Assembly (NCBI GenBank): GCA_008711295.1
Contig: VUYV01000020.1
Span: 3,769,296 to 3,833,295 of the forward strand
Direction: 5' to 3'
DNA: 64,000 nucleotides
From: Anarhynchus alexandrinus
Taxonomy: Eukaryota > Chordata > Aves > Charadriiformes > Charadriidae
The position numbers were made by a program, and so were the translations under genes. Numbering within the stretch: position 1 is the stretch's first letter; each line of letters starts with the position of its first letter. Below are positions 1 to 14,084 of the stretch, piece after piece. The notes under the pieces are model-generated. The model saw nothing but the letters and a program-made list of their open reading frames with translations, was not told the DNA's origin and did no database searches.

Positions 1-1971
1 AACCAGTTGTTTTCCATAAAATGGTGTTGGTATTAATTACATGATCTTCCTCTATTCTTTATTTGAATCCTAATATCAACTATGTCACAATTTATCAATG
101 CCAGGCTAGAAATCCTAAAAGTTTCATGTGTGCTGAGATTCCAAGGTAATGGGCAAAGATAGAAGACCTCATAATTCAGGCTTTGGATGCTGATATGAGC
201 TATGAAGTATACTTCTTAGACCAATCTTGACCATTTTGTAAACTTCAAATTGGCTTGGAAGTTGAGCCATGACATCCTCCAGAATAACAAGCAAATCCTC
301 AATTACCAAAATTTTTAGAAGATCCTCAAATCGTGACTCTGGCATAATTTAAGAAAGATGGATATTTTTTCCTGTGAGAATTAGAAGCCTTTTAATAGGT
401 GATCAACCATGCCATTCCTTTGTCCGGTAATCCCAGGGGAAGGTTGATGAACCATCAGTTCTTCAGGGTGACTGAGTGATGAATCCTTCTTCTTAATGTA
501 GCAGGACCCAGAAAAGCAATGATGGTTCCACTCCCTGTCGCTCAGAAAATTAGTAATGTGTGGAAGTGTGAACTACTTTCATTCCCTTTGAAAAACAGGT
601 TCACTACCCCATGCCATTGTCTCATATCTGGACAAGGGCTCACAATAAACCAAAGTGCATTTTGAGTCCATCTCACAGAAGCACCATATCAAGATCAGGT
701 ATCTGTTAATGTTTAATGAGAAATAATAGCTTGTTCTTAGATCCTGGGTGACTGGGGATGGCTATAGGAACTCATTTCAGGAGGCTCTGCATAGTATCAT
801 AGTCTTATGAACATCACATTGTCCCCTATCGTGTAAAAGCTCAGGAGCCCACCCTCCAAAATTATCAGCAGGTGTTATGTGCCCACACTCTGATGCTCTC
901 TGCAGAAAAGCACTGCATTTCAGTTACTCTTTCCATGGCTGTTGATGGTCGATGTTTTTCAACACTTGAGTTCTGCCAGATGGGACGATCTTCAGAGAGG
1001 AAGATGATGGTGCAGAAATATAGCTGGTCTCGTTGACAACCACATTGGCTCTTCCCCTCTTTTTTCAGTGAAAGGTTAGTTGTTCTACTTAGATCCTTAG
1101 TTTATTTATTTCCTTAGTTTATTTATTTACTTCTGGCTCTGAGCTGTTCTTGAAATTAGACTCATTGTAACAACATAATGTGCAGACTGTCTGCTGACTG
1201 TGTCAGATTAAGCTTTATAATATTTTATGTGCATTGAAAGAGCATACACGCTACCAGTAATAAGTAAGCACTGCCCTTGGGCCCAGCTCCTGCTATGTAT
1301 TACAAATCTCAGAAATGTGGTCATTACTTTGTCTTAGCTGCAAAATTACTTTTATTGAATTGCAGTTAAGGTATCCTGTTATTTGCGGTTGTTTTTTTAA
1401 AGAGTTTTTCCACATTCCTTCCCCTCCCTTTTCTCCTCCATTTGGGGAAACATAATAATGCCGTTTGATCCCTGCAATGCTCTCTGGCTGAATTTTCAAC
1501 CCAGGTTCACAATCTGTTTGACACCAGACAATCTCTGAAAATGAAGAGTGGTACTTGCCCAACCACATTTTATGATTTTTGCCAGTGTCTGGGTTAATAA
1601 ATCTTTCATGAACTAATGTAGATTTTTTTCTATCATGTTTCTAATTTGCAGCTTTTCATTATTTAATGTGAACTAACTATTTTTAACGCATAGGTGGTTT
1701 GCAGTGCATTTGTATGACCATTTTTTGAACTGTGTATTATGATGGACCACATAGCATATTGTTGTAGTATTGTTTTGTACTCCGTTATTCCTTTGGGTTT
1801 AAATCAAAGCTTCCTAACTCAAAGCTGACTAGTCTCCCAATAAGAAATACTAACTCAACTCTTTTGCAACTTGTGTCTTCTGTTCATGACAAAAATGTCG
1901 AGAGCATGCGGGGTCTGAATACTGCTATTTCATCTGGTCATGACCAGTGTAAGCAAGTGTGACATAAGGGG

Positions 1972-1996
1972 AAAACCAAACCAAACCAAACCAAAC
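1972..1996 (+). repeat. (CCAAA)n microsatellite
   Basis: Four perfect CCAAA units at 1976-1995, flanked by A on the left and a partial unit on the right. Confidence 0.9.
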
Positions 1997-4900
1997 AACC
2001 CTTCGGCAACAGTTTATGGGAATGTTTTCCAAATTATTCCCCACGTCCAAATTTCATCCGTGGAGCAGATAGCTGTTTACAGTACAGGAGAAACAGAGTA
2101 TCGAAAGTAGATATGTAAAGATCCTCTTATCTATGTCTGGCGAAACTCCCTTTTACACAGATGATAAACCCAAATCTGTTTCTCATGCACTGAGATGAAA
2201 ATACTGCACATATAGTTTAAGGATGAATTTAATCTATAAAAAAGAGACATAGACGGAAGCCTTCGCTTGAAAAGAAAGCCTATCAGAATGGTAAATCCTA
2301 TTTTGAGACCTTTCTGCCATTGTGTCTTGGGTATGGCATCTTATTTCAACAATTATTCTAGCTTATTGTTTTGTCCACTATATGGCTGTTTTTAATGGTG
2401 TCTTTAAAAAGATTGATTCCCACAATAAAACTGAGTTGGAATGCTGACGTAGTACTCAGTAATTTTTCCAAACCAGGAATTTGTTTCTAAATTTGACCCA
2501 AAGGAGCTATAGTTTAATTTTGATACAAATAATCCATCTTTCAATAGGCAAACTGCTTTTTATTTTCTTCTTTGGCAAATAAAATAAATAAGAGAAAAAT
2601 AAAAGCAAAAAAATCCTATTGTTAAAATAGAAAATGTTGAATTTCAAATTACAGTCGAAAGAGTTAGAAGGAATCTTGAGAGGACATATTACCTATGCTC
2701 TTGTTACGGTGGTATTAACTACAACTGTCTGAGGCAAGTTTGTCCTTATTCTTAAAAAGTGTCATGATGGAGATTCCATAACCACTTCTATGAGTCATGA
2801 GGTCTACCACTAGAAGGCTTTTTTTAATGTCTTACCTGAATCTCACTTATTGTGTTTTACTTCTTGTCTTAATCTCATGAACAAGGAAGAGAGATAATAC
2901 CCTTTGTCTTTGGAGCATCATCTTCCATATTTGCAAACTGTTTCCCTATTTCCTCTCATTATTCCCTTACCTAGACAATCTTTCCTTATCGGTTATAATT
3001 TCTAGAGCTCTGACAATTCCTGTTACTTTCTCTTTCAATATGGCTACATCTCTTTTAAAGGGTATCCTATAACTGTAATTCATTTTTGTTTAACAACTTC
3101 TGTTATGAACTTTTAAAATTGACATTAATGTGTGTATTTCTTAATGATTCAAGCACAAGGGAGCTGCTATTAATGATATATCAAAGATCATAATTTTTCA
3201 GATTACTATAGTACTAAATAATTAGTTTCTATGCCTATGGCACTATTGAATTCATGGATCTTCAAAGAGCTTTCTGGATTATAAACTTCTTGCCTGAACC
3301 AAAATCCAAATAGATCAGAAGAGAGATTTTCACCGAGTTAATGAACAAGACTTTGATTATGATACAATTTATGTCAGGTTTGGACTGGCATGACACTAGT
3401 AACATCATGAATTCTTTCAGTGGTGGGAAATGAACCTGAACCTCTGTTAATTTTAGGAATATGTCACCTGCTGTCCCACAGCACCCAACAGTGAAAGATG
3501 CTTGTGTCAGTCAGCATAACAGGGAAAGCCTGTGTGTAATTTAGCCATTGAATGGGCTGGTGTTGGATTAGTGGCAGAAATTTGTCTGTTTTATGAAGGG
3601 AAAACAAGAATCAAGAAAATTGTTTATACAGGAAATCAAACAAGTTCTCTCCATTCTCTGCTGCATTTGAAATCTTCTAGTTCTCTGCTGGTGCATCTTG
3701 GGTTTTTTCCTCCATATCACCTTGACAGTGGCTTTTGAACAGTCCAGGGTCATAACCTTGAAATGAAAAGAAGAAAAGCTCTGGTTTAGGTCCTCTTGCC
3801 ATTATAATCTGTACACAGTACTGTTAACGAGGCATAAACAGTATCTGTAGATTGTAATGGAGGGCTGCTGCGCTGCTGTACTTTGACCTATTTTTTTAAT
3901 TTATACCTACGTGACAATGAATTTCAATTTGTTTGCAATTCCATTTCCCTTCCCCAGTGTTTATGGGCCCTTGCTAGCTATTAAAAGCAAGAAGAGAGCG
4001 TAAGAGTCAGCCTGTTAAATGCCTAGTGCTTTACTTAAACAGTATTTGCATTGTACTCAGTAGAACAGATTTCTTGGAGTGAGCATTACTACAGACACTT
4101 GATGTAGGTCCCACTTGTCCAGGTTACAGCATAAAGCTCACGGTCTCTTCAACTGCAGGAGGAAAAGAGAGAGACTTCCTGGAAGCATTGTTAATAATAC
4201 ATGTGGAGATCTAGTAAATAAATGGTGCACTGAACACAGTTTATATGTCATGCCCCATTGCGTCCTACTGCTTACTGGCAACAGACTGCTCTTGGCCAGC
4301 TCTGTTCTTTGCTGCCTTGGGTATCCCACAGGCTGCTCCAATCCCAGGTTTCCTCTTGCAAATAACTCAAAATGGTATTAACAGAATCTATTTTGTTCAT
4401 GTTTCATGTTCCTGAAAGGGGCTTATTTCTATAGCACGTAGTGAGACAAAAATGAAGTCATGCTTTGTTATGACCTTGCCAGATTAGGCACCATGTCTTC
4501 ATCAGAAATGCACAAGAGGTATTTCTCCACTCTAACATATGACTGCTCTTGAGGGCAGTTGCTTGGACATAGGTGTGTTATCCTGGGCTAAATGGGATGT
4601 TCAGTAAGATACAGAGTCAGGCCTGCCATCTGTGCCTGTTCTTCAGCTCTGGCAGTATGAAGTACTATGGCAAAGTATTATGGCTTCAATTCTGCAGAAT
4701 TATGACAAATTCTAACATGAAATTGAAGGCATTTCTCCAGGAAATGAGGAGGGCTCTCCATGAGGGTAATTCAGTCCTCTCCAGTTGTGGGGTAATTGGG
4801 TATCCTGTGGTCCAAGTGAAAGTTCACAGGTTCCTGCAACAGTAGTTACTTAGCAAATGCAGTTTTCTTTTCCTTTCTGATCCACTAACTGCCTGTGGGC

Positions 4901-5601
4901 AGACCTGGTCAAAAAAAAAAAAAGCCATTTTGAATATGTTCTTATTTGCTAAATTTCAAAGAAGCTTTTACCACCTTGCCCTGATGGGTGTCAATGGTGC
5001 TCTGGGTAGAGTGGTTGTCATTATGTGGGACCCTGGAGCACACTGGAGGTTGGGGGACGGAGCCAGAGATTTACTTCAGACCCCTTTAATTCTTGTCTAG
5101 GTGATAATCGCCGCACTGGGGTGTCTCCCAGAGCCATAAAACGCTACGCGCACAATCTCTCACACCCCCACACTCTTCCTCCTCCTCTTCCTCCTCCTGT
5201 TTTCATACATTTGCCTGGATAATGGATAATCCCCTTCCTGTCACCCCACATCGTCTCTCAGTTGGAGACAGTATTGTTTAATTGTAAAAAAAAAAACAAA
5301 AATCCCTTTCTACAGCATTTGTTTGGAAGGGAAGATTTCTCTTGTCTCCACAGCTCCTTTATCGTATGCAGTGGAGTTAAAATGTTCATACTTTTAAAAA
5401 GCTTTCTCAGTAGTAATTATTTTACTCTCCTGCCAGAGGGACTATAAAAATGCCTTTCTGCTCTTAAGCTCATGCTTAATCTGCTGTTTGTTACCCACAT
5501 TAGAGCTGACCCAAGGCTCCTGTCTTAAAGTGGCTTGGGCATGACTTGCACATATATCAGCTTCACATATCCAGCACAGAGGAATCGTGTGCCTTTCATG
5601 C

Positions 5602-5638
5602 TTTTTTGTTTGGTTGGTTTGGTTTGTTGGGTTTTTTT
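5602..5638 (+). repeat. T/G-rich simple tract
   Basis: Repeated T runs separated by GG, loosely (TTTGG)n, with only T and G throughout. Confidence 0.75.
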
Positions 5639-8600
5639 AACCACCTTTATTTAGTGTGATCTATATATTTTGCATAAGTATTATAGATAGGATTTTCTAG
5701 GATCCTAATATGGCTTTGTATCCTTACCTGTGGCATAAGAAAGGGAGGTAACGGAGTAGAAAAGAGATGAGGCGGGCAAGGCATGAGGGGGTAGGTGCGA
5801 ATAAAGGGATTACAGAATGGAAAAATGATCTCTGTTTCCAAGAATTAGAGCTACATTTTTTACGCCTTAGAGTCGCTCCATCTCCAAGTCTGTGAGTCAA
5901 AAAGCGATTCCTCCATCTCCACTGGAAGGAAATAACAGAAAAACAAGCAGCATGGTTTCACATCTAGAAGGAAAAAAGCTGAGTGCTCTGCTAATACATC
6001 GGCACCTAGATATTCTTATGATTATGATGAACTGCATAGTGAACATCATATACCTGATAGTTTAACTCAGATTCTCAGAAGTCCTAATCCAAGTGTCCCA
6101 TTCTTCTTCCCACTAGTAAACAGGAAAATTCATACAGAGCTGGACTGTTAATCACTGTACAGCACCTTGACATTGCTTTCCTCAGCAAAAGGCTCTTGAA
6201 ATGGGCGTAAACATAATTTAGGACAATTTTGTTGTCTGTATATGCTCCCAAAGAGGTATTAAGGGGTATTAGTATGCATTAATCATTACATTCAGACCTA
6301 CTGACACGAATGAGAATAGGTCTGAGGTTCCTTTTCAAAGAAATGTATTTTTCCTACTTTTTCATAAAGTTTGTTAAAAGGATTTTCTCCCCAGGAGCAT
6401 TAATACTCTTTGCTTCCAGCCAGACCAAGTTTGTTGGTTTTTTTTTTCCAGATCTTATTCCTCTTTGTCCTGCTAAAAGACAAGGGTCAGAATACTGCAA
6501 TAAATAGTAGAAGAGGGACCACCCTTTAGGCGAGGAAGACCTACCTCAAATGAAAAAGCCTCTGGAAAATATAATTCTGGAACAGCTAGGAAGCTGACTG
6601 ATCTTTGCCATCTTCTTTCCTTTAAGCTTAAAAGACAGTTTATCTGGAATGTTAAACCCAGTTTCACTTGTGGTTCTTTATCTTCTCCAGATGGACTCAT
6701 CTAACACATACTGACAGCCTGTAATTTTATGCAGCCAGCGATGGGTAATAAGCTTTAGGTGTTTCTTGCATGAAACAGGGTATTCATTAGAACTAAATGG
6801 TCCTGGCTGCAGGCAACAGCCATGTGAAAGACAGAACAGTCACCTCTGAAACAATGTGTTGGATAAAATAAAATGGAGCTTCAATAGGAGTGAAAACAAT
6901 CACCGTAATTTCTCTGATTTGTCACAAATTTAGTGTTCCATGCACGCTCCATGGGAGCACTATAGAATGTAGCTCTGAGGAAGAAAAGCACAAAATTTCT
7001 ACCAGTGTTCAGTGGACCTCTGATGGATTTGGACCACTCTTCCACCTCCTGTTGCCTCCAGAGTTTTCCCAGGTAGCACTTTCTTGGATATGCAACAAAG
7101 CAACAGTCACCAAGAAAGGGAAATGCTAGGAAGCAGAGCTAAAAGGCAGCATTTATGATGGGCAAGAAGACGCAAACAAACTAAAATTTTTGAATTCTAG
7201 ATTTAACCTACACTTTCCCATGATGACAGCCAGCACATAGCTAGCAAAAGAGCAAGAAATTCAGTTCCTTGGAAATATGATTTATTGCCTGTAAGTTATC
7301 TTGGCTTTCAGCCAAGGTGTCAGGGTGTCAGAGCAATTTGTTACACATATTTATTTTTTTATTTTATTATTATTTTCCTGGTGCTTCTCCTCAGCTAGCA
7401 TGCGGTGACAGAAACACTTCATTCAATACTTCCCTTTTTAGTATTGTGTCACTGGGCTCTTTTCATCTGCCAATATTTTACCTGTTCCCTTTGTTTGCAC
7501 TCATCCTTCACAAAAGCTGTTCACTTCATCACAGCCCATGCGCTGAGAGATATCCCCTTGATAAAGCTGGGGAAGATCTATCAATAATTTCATTAACACC
7601 TTGTCCTTCTTGAGGAGAATCAAGCAGACCATTCATAGGCCAAGCTAGGAACAGGAGAGCTGATCCCAAACTGCCAGGTGACTTTGTAGTACTTACTGTA
7701 GGGACAATCCTTCCTCCAGCAGAGTGAGCAGGCGATGGTATAGCTCTACGCAATGAGAGTAAGAAGAGATCTTGAAGAGATTCTTTGATTCCCCCTGTGC
7801 TGAATAGTTTATAGTGTCAGTCTACACCAGCTTGAATCATATCAGCAACTCAGAAGGTGGCTGTATTTTTACGAAATTCAGTGCTTTGGGATAAGAAGTA
7901 GTGTGGACAAATAAGATCATAACTGGTTGACATGTAAGTCTTCCACCCCAAATAGCTTTATTCCTGACAACTCATCATTTGTCACCGACATCAGGGGTGT
8001 ATTATTAGGCAGTGGCATCATCTGACAGGGAGACTAAACCTAACATTTAATTAATTGTTATAAACTACCATTTCATGCAGATGCCTGTTCAGTGGATTTG
8101 CCCAAATGACATCTTCCCTTTAGACCTTGGAAAAATAAGGAGGTGTGGCAAGGTAGTCATTAGAGAAGAAAGCACAAAGGATCATGTTAATGGTAAAAAG
8201 CACCAGTAGTGTTATGATTACTGAAACTTGTAGATGGGCACAGAGAGAGGACAGAGGGATAGAGAGATGTAGTTTGGAGGAGGCTGAGTTAATCTGTTCC
8301 CTGGCCCCAAAGTAGATTTTGGTTCCTGAGATGCAGTATCATTCACTGCTAACAAAGGAAATCTTGGCTGATAATACTTCCTATGCCATGTGGTAGGTAC
8401 ATATGCTGCTTCTCGCTTGGACAGCATCACATATTCACTCTTGTGCCGCTTGCTCTATAGTAATTTTAGACAGGGATAAGTATACACGCATAGACAAACA
8501 CATGCTCATGTATGTATAGACTAGTATATATATTTCTAAGAAATTGATAAAACATCTGAAGCCACAAGATGTGGGGACTGTATTTGTCTATCAACATTTT

Positions 8601-9819
8601 TTCTCCTGTGGTGGTACTTCTGGGAGGTCCTTTGCTGAACTACGGCAAAACACACAGATGCATATTTTAAGCTGTTTAATTGCCCTGCTAAATGGGAGCC
8701 CAGATGCTTAAAGAAGTTGGGGAGGACTGTGAAAATTACTGACTGTACTATCCTGCAGTTCTGACCATACTAATTCCAATTGCTTTCATGGCTCTCATCC
8801 AAACTCAAATCCCAATTCAGTGACTGATTAGAAGAAAAATTCTCTCACATACTTTGCGTCATGACTGAGCATAGATGCACTTTTAAAAAGCAACCAAGAT
8901 GGATGTTCATTTGAGTTAATCACCGACTAGATGCCTGAATATTTTAAAAGGGACATTAGATTTTGGTTACCTAAAATTTTGGATGCCTTAAGCTTTGGAT
9001 GTCCGGCTTGAAAAGTAATACAGGGAACTCATTTTGCATAAGGTTCTGAGCCTGCCTTTTGAAAACCAAACTTCTGAAAGTGCCTCACCTGGTTCTTGTC
9101 AAGGAAACAAACACAAATCCCCAGCCATTTTTAAAAACTCTTGGCACCTTAAGTCTGTAATTAGAGAAACAATGAGTTGTCTCAGAAGATCATGTTGCGG
9201 GCTCAAAATTAAAATGAAAGCTGATGACAGATATCACAGATGTAGACACAGATCCACGTTGACATCACGGGCTCTCTCCTGGGGACTGCCACAGGTAGAC
9301 TTTTATAAATACGTTTGCTAGCCCAGTCACAACCTGTCTTTTGTTGCATGGTTTCACGTGCTAGACAGAGTTACTCTGTTAGTGGCAGAAGTGGCAGTGC
9401 TACCTAATAAGGGGCAGTGGTTTACGAAATCCATCAGCTGACAAACTCTTCAGCTGCTATCTTGTATCAGGCTTCTTCCCCATCCCTGAAGACGCATCTG
9501 TAATAAAGCAGGTAAAGCTTTCCTCGCAAGCTGTAAATTAAGGTTTTTTGGAAGGACTGAGAGAACAAAACAGTAAAGAATTGCTTGAGTAGGGAAGTAT
9601 TCATGAAAGACTGGCATCTAGGTATTGCGCTGTGACATGATAGGAGCCTCTGCTTGCCGTTTGTCGTGAAAGAGAAATGAACAGTGGAGCATCAGAATGC
9701 CTTGCACAGACATTTTCTTTTTCTAAAATAAGGACAAAGCTAGTAAGCAGATTTACTCAGAGTTACAATGTCTTAGATTACATAGAGCTGGTTTGGCTAC
9801 CTCCCTTCTTTCTGTGCTA

Positions 9820-10270
9820 GATGAGCTGTGGAGATAACGATTTGCAAATTAAAATATGCTCTTATTAATAGATTTTCAACAAATGAGCATAGAGGGCCAG
9901 TGGAGCCACACAGGATGTTATTTGGTCCATGAGGAGCAATACACTTTATAATTAGTTTCATTTACATGTGTTCAGTGGCCACTGCACAAGTAATTTTTTA
10001 TCCCTATCTCCAGAAATCATTGTCAAATAACTATCTGTATATATGCAACACTGATGAAAAGGGAATAATATGCTGCCAATGCTGGAGAACCTAATAAATT
10101 ATTCCATCCCCTGGAAGTCATCAACACAGATAAGGAAATTGCAAAGGCTGATAGGTCGTTGTGATTATTTTCTTCTTTGTAATTAAATGTCCAGCCTACT
10201 CAAAGATTCAAGGAAATAAAGGGTTTTATAAGACAGGCTTTTAATTCATGACAACTAAAGCTATTTCCTA
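9820..10270. promoter_or_regulatory. Candidate conserved non-coding element
   Basis: The block is rich in homeodomain and POU-like cores (ATTTGCAAATTAA, TTATTAATAG, TATAATTAG, GTAATTAAAT) and has no simple repeat, transposon or usable open frame. Such clusters are common in conserved enhancers of gene deserts around neuronal genes. No alignment was possible, so this is only a proposal. Confidence 0.25.
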
Positions 10271-11949
10271 AACCATTCCTGTGCTGTCAGTGGAAAGGAA
10301 CGTGTTGATGAAACTGGAGGTTTCTGTGCCCCATGTGGTGCTCAGAACTCTGCAGAACTCCCACTGGTTTGATCAGGTTACCATAAGCAGATACAAGAAA
10401 CTAAAATGAGATTTTCAAAAGCCTGTAGAGAAATGAAACTCGCTATCACATTACATTAAAGCTACAGAAAGTTTATCTTTTTCTCTCACACACATGCATA
10501 CACCCGACTTTCCTCTGTTCTACAGCCTTTCTCCTTCAGAAAGTCCCTGCATGGAAAAGTACTTGCACAGCCTACAGGTCCTTGGCTATGTTTGGACCCC
10601 AGAAGGCACAGAGGAATTTTCAAATCCTGCTGAAGTCACTGGAGGTACCTTACCATGGCACAGGATTAGCCTTTTGAGGACAGACATTGTCATTCATTGT
10701 ATGCTGTACAGTCTGAAACACAAAACGACCCACTTCTCAGCTGGCATTTAAACATTACCGGAGTAAAAGAGAACAACAACAACAATAAAATGTTTTAATA
10801 AACTAGAACCAGTTAGTTTTATTCATTTATTTTCTTGCCATGGCAGTGAATCAAAACTTCCATTATTTGCATATCACAAGTAGTCTTTTTGTGAAGCTGG
10901 GAAAACTGCCATCAGCATTGATTTCCTGGGATTATTTTTTGCTGGGCCATAAGCCTTTTGAGTTATCACTCCCAGAGCTGAGCTTGAGTGACAAAAGACG
11001 TGTTCTGTTCTTGTAAAGATAGAATGCAGGGAAATCCAGACAGAGAGGAACATTTCAAAAGGCAACCTTCCCTCAAGATACTTTAAGTAGGATTTGGTGC
11101 ATGTTTAAAAATATTGTTTAGTTCAGTAGTCTGTGAACTCTAATGAAAAGTACATTCTCAAAAATTACCATCAGGGTGTAAATAGGCAAAACTGACCAAA
11201 TGGAAAAAAGGATGGCTGAAAGCTCAAGAGTCTGCCAATTAGTGTAAGAAATGCCAGAGGGAAGAGGGCATTGGATAAACAATTTTAAATATGACCAATG
11301 ATATGGATGAAGACAAAGAGAAGACAGCTAATGGGAATGAGAGTTTGGAATTGGAAACTGAATTTGAGAGGAAACTAAACTGAGAGAGTTGAATGCTTTT
11401 AAGTGAAGGGGAGTAGAACATCTCCAGCCCAGAACCCTTAAAGAACTGGCAAATGAATCTGCTGCCAACTTCGATTTGGCAATGGCACAAAACTGGAAAG
11501 AAGAAAATGCAATGCCTTTAGGTAGAAAGAAAAGAGAAGTGCACTGGGAAGCAAGAAATCCATGGATCAGACCTTGGAAGAATGTAAAGAATAAAGAAAG
11601 AAAAAATCATTGAAGAGTCTGAGGAATAAGACATTACAAGGGCTTATTAAATGTAGGTACTGCCAGGATAATCTGATTTCTTTCTGTCATTTTTTTTTTC
11701 CTATGCAAAGGAAACACATCAGATCTTATCTAGCCAGAATTACGTAAGTGACTTCAGTTATGAAGCTGTGTGAGGAATTACTAGTTCTATATGAGAATAT
11801 GTAAATTAGCAAAAAGGATGAAATTGGTAAGAAGGTGGCTAAAGTTAGACCGAAAAAAAAGGGTACTGTTAGAACAAGAATTGTTGGGCTGCAAAACAAT
11901 CACTGGCGGATTTTCCCAAAAACTAGCCTTAGGAGCAGTCTGATACATT
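10271..11949. other. Intergenic DNA with purine-rich plus strand
   Basis: No gene was found. The part from about 11230 to 11640 is notably A/G-rich on the plus strand, which creates Leu/Ser/Phe-rich open frames on the minus strand. An (AAC)n run lies near 10778-10790. Confidence 0.5.
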
Positions 11950-13090
11950 GTTTTTGTGAATGATCCCGATCCTGGAACAGAAAAAAGGGGAACTGATGAC
12001 ACAAACACAAGAGAAAGCAGCTATAGAAATCAGCTTTCAGCTTTGGAATATTACACATGAAGAATTAGATGTCAGAAGATTCAGTGTAACAGGAAAGGGG
12101 CAAAATGAGCTACTGTTTAAGTTTAATGTCATGCACCTGGGGACAAATGGCAATAATTTCTGCAATGCCCTGAGATCTCACTGGCCAGAGCCAAAAGAGA
12201 AGGAAAACCTCTCTGAACCTATCTGTCAGTCCCAAAATGACCGTGAGCCACTGGTATGATGCCATCATTCAAGTCAAATGTTCTCTTTGGATATATCAGA
12301 AGACATATGGGAGTGTTAATAGGAAAGTCATGGGGAGGTGTTGTTTTGAATACTGGGAGTGAGTCTCACCACCTGCAAGAAAGATGAATTCAGATGGGAG
12401 CAGAAGAAAAGGAAGACTGGTAAAATTATTAAGACAATGGATACTCAGTTGTGAAAGAAGAGTAAACGAGCATAGGTGGTTCAGCCTAGCAAAACACAAG
12501 CTGAGTCGTCAGATGGTTGCTACCTAGGAATAAAACAGAAGGATAAGCACCAGTGAAGAAAGAGAGCTATTTAAACTACAGGACAGTGTTGACAAAAGGA
12601 TAAAATAGATATTTCCCACAATTAAATATATGCTGGATGTGGGAAACTTTCCAAACATGCCAGTAAATATGTTCAACAACACTGACAATTCTGGAAAGCC
12701 ATAGTCAAGAAAGATTAGATCAACCTGAAACAGGTGCAAAAAGGAGCTACTATATGAATAGCAGAATGACGAATTTATTGCTCAAGAGACACCAGAAAAC
12801 TTGCCTTACCCAGCCTAGCAAAATAAAGGCGCAGAGGGAATATTGCTATTCTCTATAAATATGCCAAGGGAATAAAGATCAGGGAAGAAGAGGAGCCATT
12901 TTAAGCTAAAAGAAAACATTGCTATGAGAATAAATAGATATGAACCGTCTATGAATAAATTTAATCTACAAATGAGAAAAGGGTTCCTAAAGATTGAAGT
13001 AGCAGTGATAAGAACAGTAAAATGAGTGAAATCATTAGTGAAATTCAGTGAAATTATTGGGGGACACAAAATTTACTGCTGTTTGCTAGT
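11950..13090 (+). mobile_element. Probable very old, degraded LINE (CR1/L3-type) relic
   Basis: Conceptual frames give fragments reminiscent of the C-terminal part of CR1/L3 reverse transcriptases, for example FNVMHLGTN near 12125 and HFKLKENIAMRINRY near 12900-12945, with many stops. Two stretches starting with the same 13 bases (CAGCCTAGCAAAA, 12482 and 12811) continue with similar sequence for about 130 bases, suggesting a duplicated or double insertion. The assignment rests on weak similarity and could be wrong. Confidence 0.35.
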
Positions 13091-13490
13091 TATAAGAGGT
13101 TACTACTTCTGACAGCATGGAGTGAGTGACCTAGGTGACCTAAACAGACAACTTAGATGAATTAATTTTCAATGAGTTTGGCCACAAACGTCAACGCGAA
13201 GATAGACATTCTTCTGTACATTGCATTTTCTTGAGCTTTATGTGCCCTAAATTCCTATTTTCATTTCTATTCCATATACAGCCAGTAAAGAATCAGAAGA
13301 GTCTCCAGACTCAGCTGGAGGATGGATAGTGGTTTTCTGCACAGGTCAGGTATGCAGGTCTTACACAAGCTGCATAACCCCATCATATCTACTAGAAACT
13401 ACATTGAGGGTCCAAAGCAAACGTTTTTTCCTTACTTGTCTGACTCCAGAGAAGGCAATAAATTTTAGGTCACTTTTACTTCTTTGCCTT
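13091..13490. other. Intergenic DNA, nothing recognised
   Basis: No open frame, repeat or RNA gene was recognised between the degraded LINE relic and the LTR-like sequence. Confidence 0.5.
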
Positions 13491-14084
13491 TGTAATAAGT
13501 AATTTAGCAAAAGAATTTGGCTTCAGCTCAAATGGATGTGTGCTTGCTGTACCTTCAGCTAAGATGGGTTTGTGCTTGCGATGCGATTGGAAAAGGATGG
13601 TGTTAGATAAGATATCAGACGAAAGCAACAGTTGAAGGTACCGAACCGTTGCAAAACAAGGGGTGGTGTGGATAGCTAAGATAATTGCAGAAGTGTAAAG
13701 AATAAAGAAGCCACAAGAAGGACACGGTGATAAAGACTTTGAGCCTTCCGACGACGACCACCAGGAAGACCCCTAAGGAAGCGTAGCGCCCGCGCCGCTA
13801 GAAGGGAGGGGGCGTGTTCAGGGGTGAGTTGCGTTCTGAGAACTAATTGATTATGCAAATTGGGGTGGGTTGCGTTCTGAAAACTCATTGATTATGCAAA
13901 TTATTTTCCAAGAAGAAACATGAATATGTATAATTAATAAGAAATAAAAACAAGTGTTTGTAAGAAAAGAATGAGCCACGGGAGGAGAAATCCCCTGTGT
14001 AACTCCCAGCGCTGTAACAAATATTCTTTGCTCCACCCAGTTTGCCCCTGACTAAAATTCAATACAGCGAGCGTGTTTCTCACA
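13491..14084 (+). mobile_element. Probable solitary avian endogenous retroviral LTR
   Basis: The interval can be bounded by TGT at 13491 and ACA at 14082-14084. It resembles avian retroviral LTRs in layout: A/G-rich first part, a GC-rich stretch near 13745-13810, two tandem 41-bp units with octamers, an AT-rich TATA-like section near 13925-13950, and an end in GCGAGCGTGTTTCTCACA. A position where AATAAA would be expected near 14020 reads AACAAA. No gag, pol or env sequence follows, so it would be a solo LTR. No clear target-site duplication was found, and both ends are provisional. It is identified by overall resemblance, not by a database match. Confidence 0.5.
13821..13902 (+). repeat. Two tandem 41-bp units with ATGCAAAT octamers
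   Basis: Units 13821-13861 and 13862-13902 are adjacent and differ at three positions. Each ends in an exact ATGCAAAT (13853-13860 and 13894-13901), the consensus octamer for POU/Oct factors. Duplicated enhancer units are common in retroviral LTRs. Confidence 0.85.

Larger units (their letters stand above)
1..9819. other. Intergenic DNA with no gene
   Basis: This is AT-rich non-coding sequence far downstream of LRFN2. Only short chance open frames occur. Small simple repeats are present: (CCAAA)n at 1972-1996, an A-run at 4911-4923, and a T/G-rich tract at 5602-5638. No RNA gene or transposon is recognised with confidence. Confidence 0.6.
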
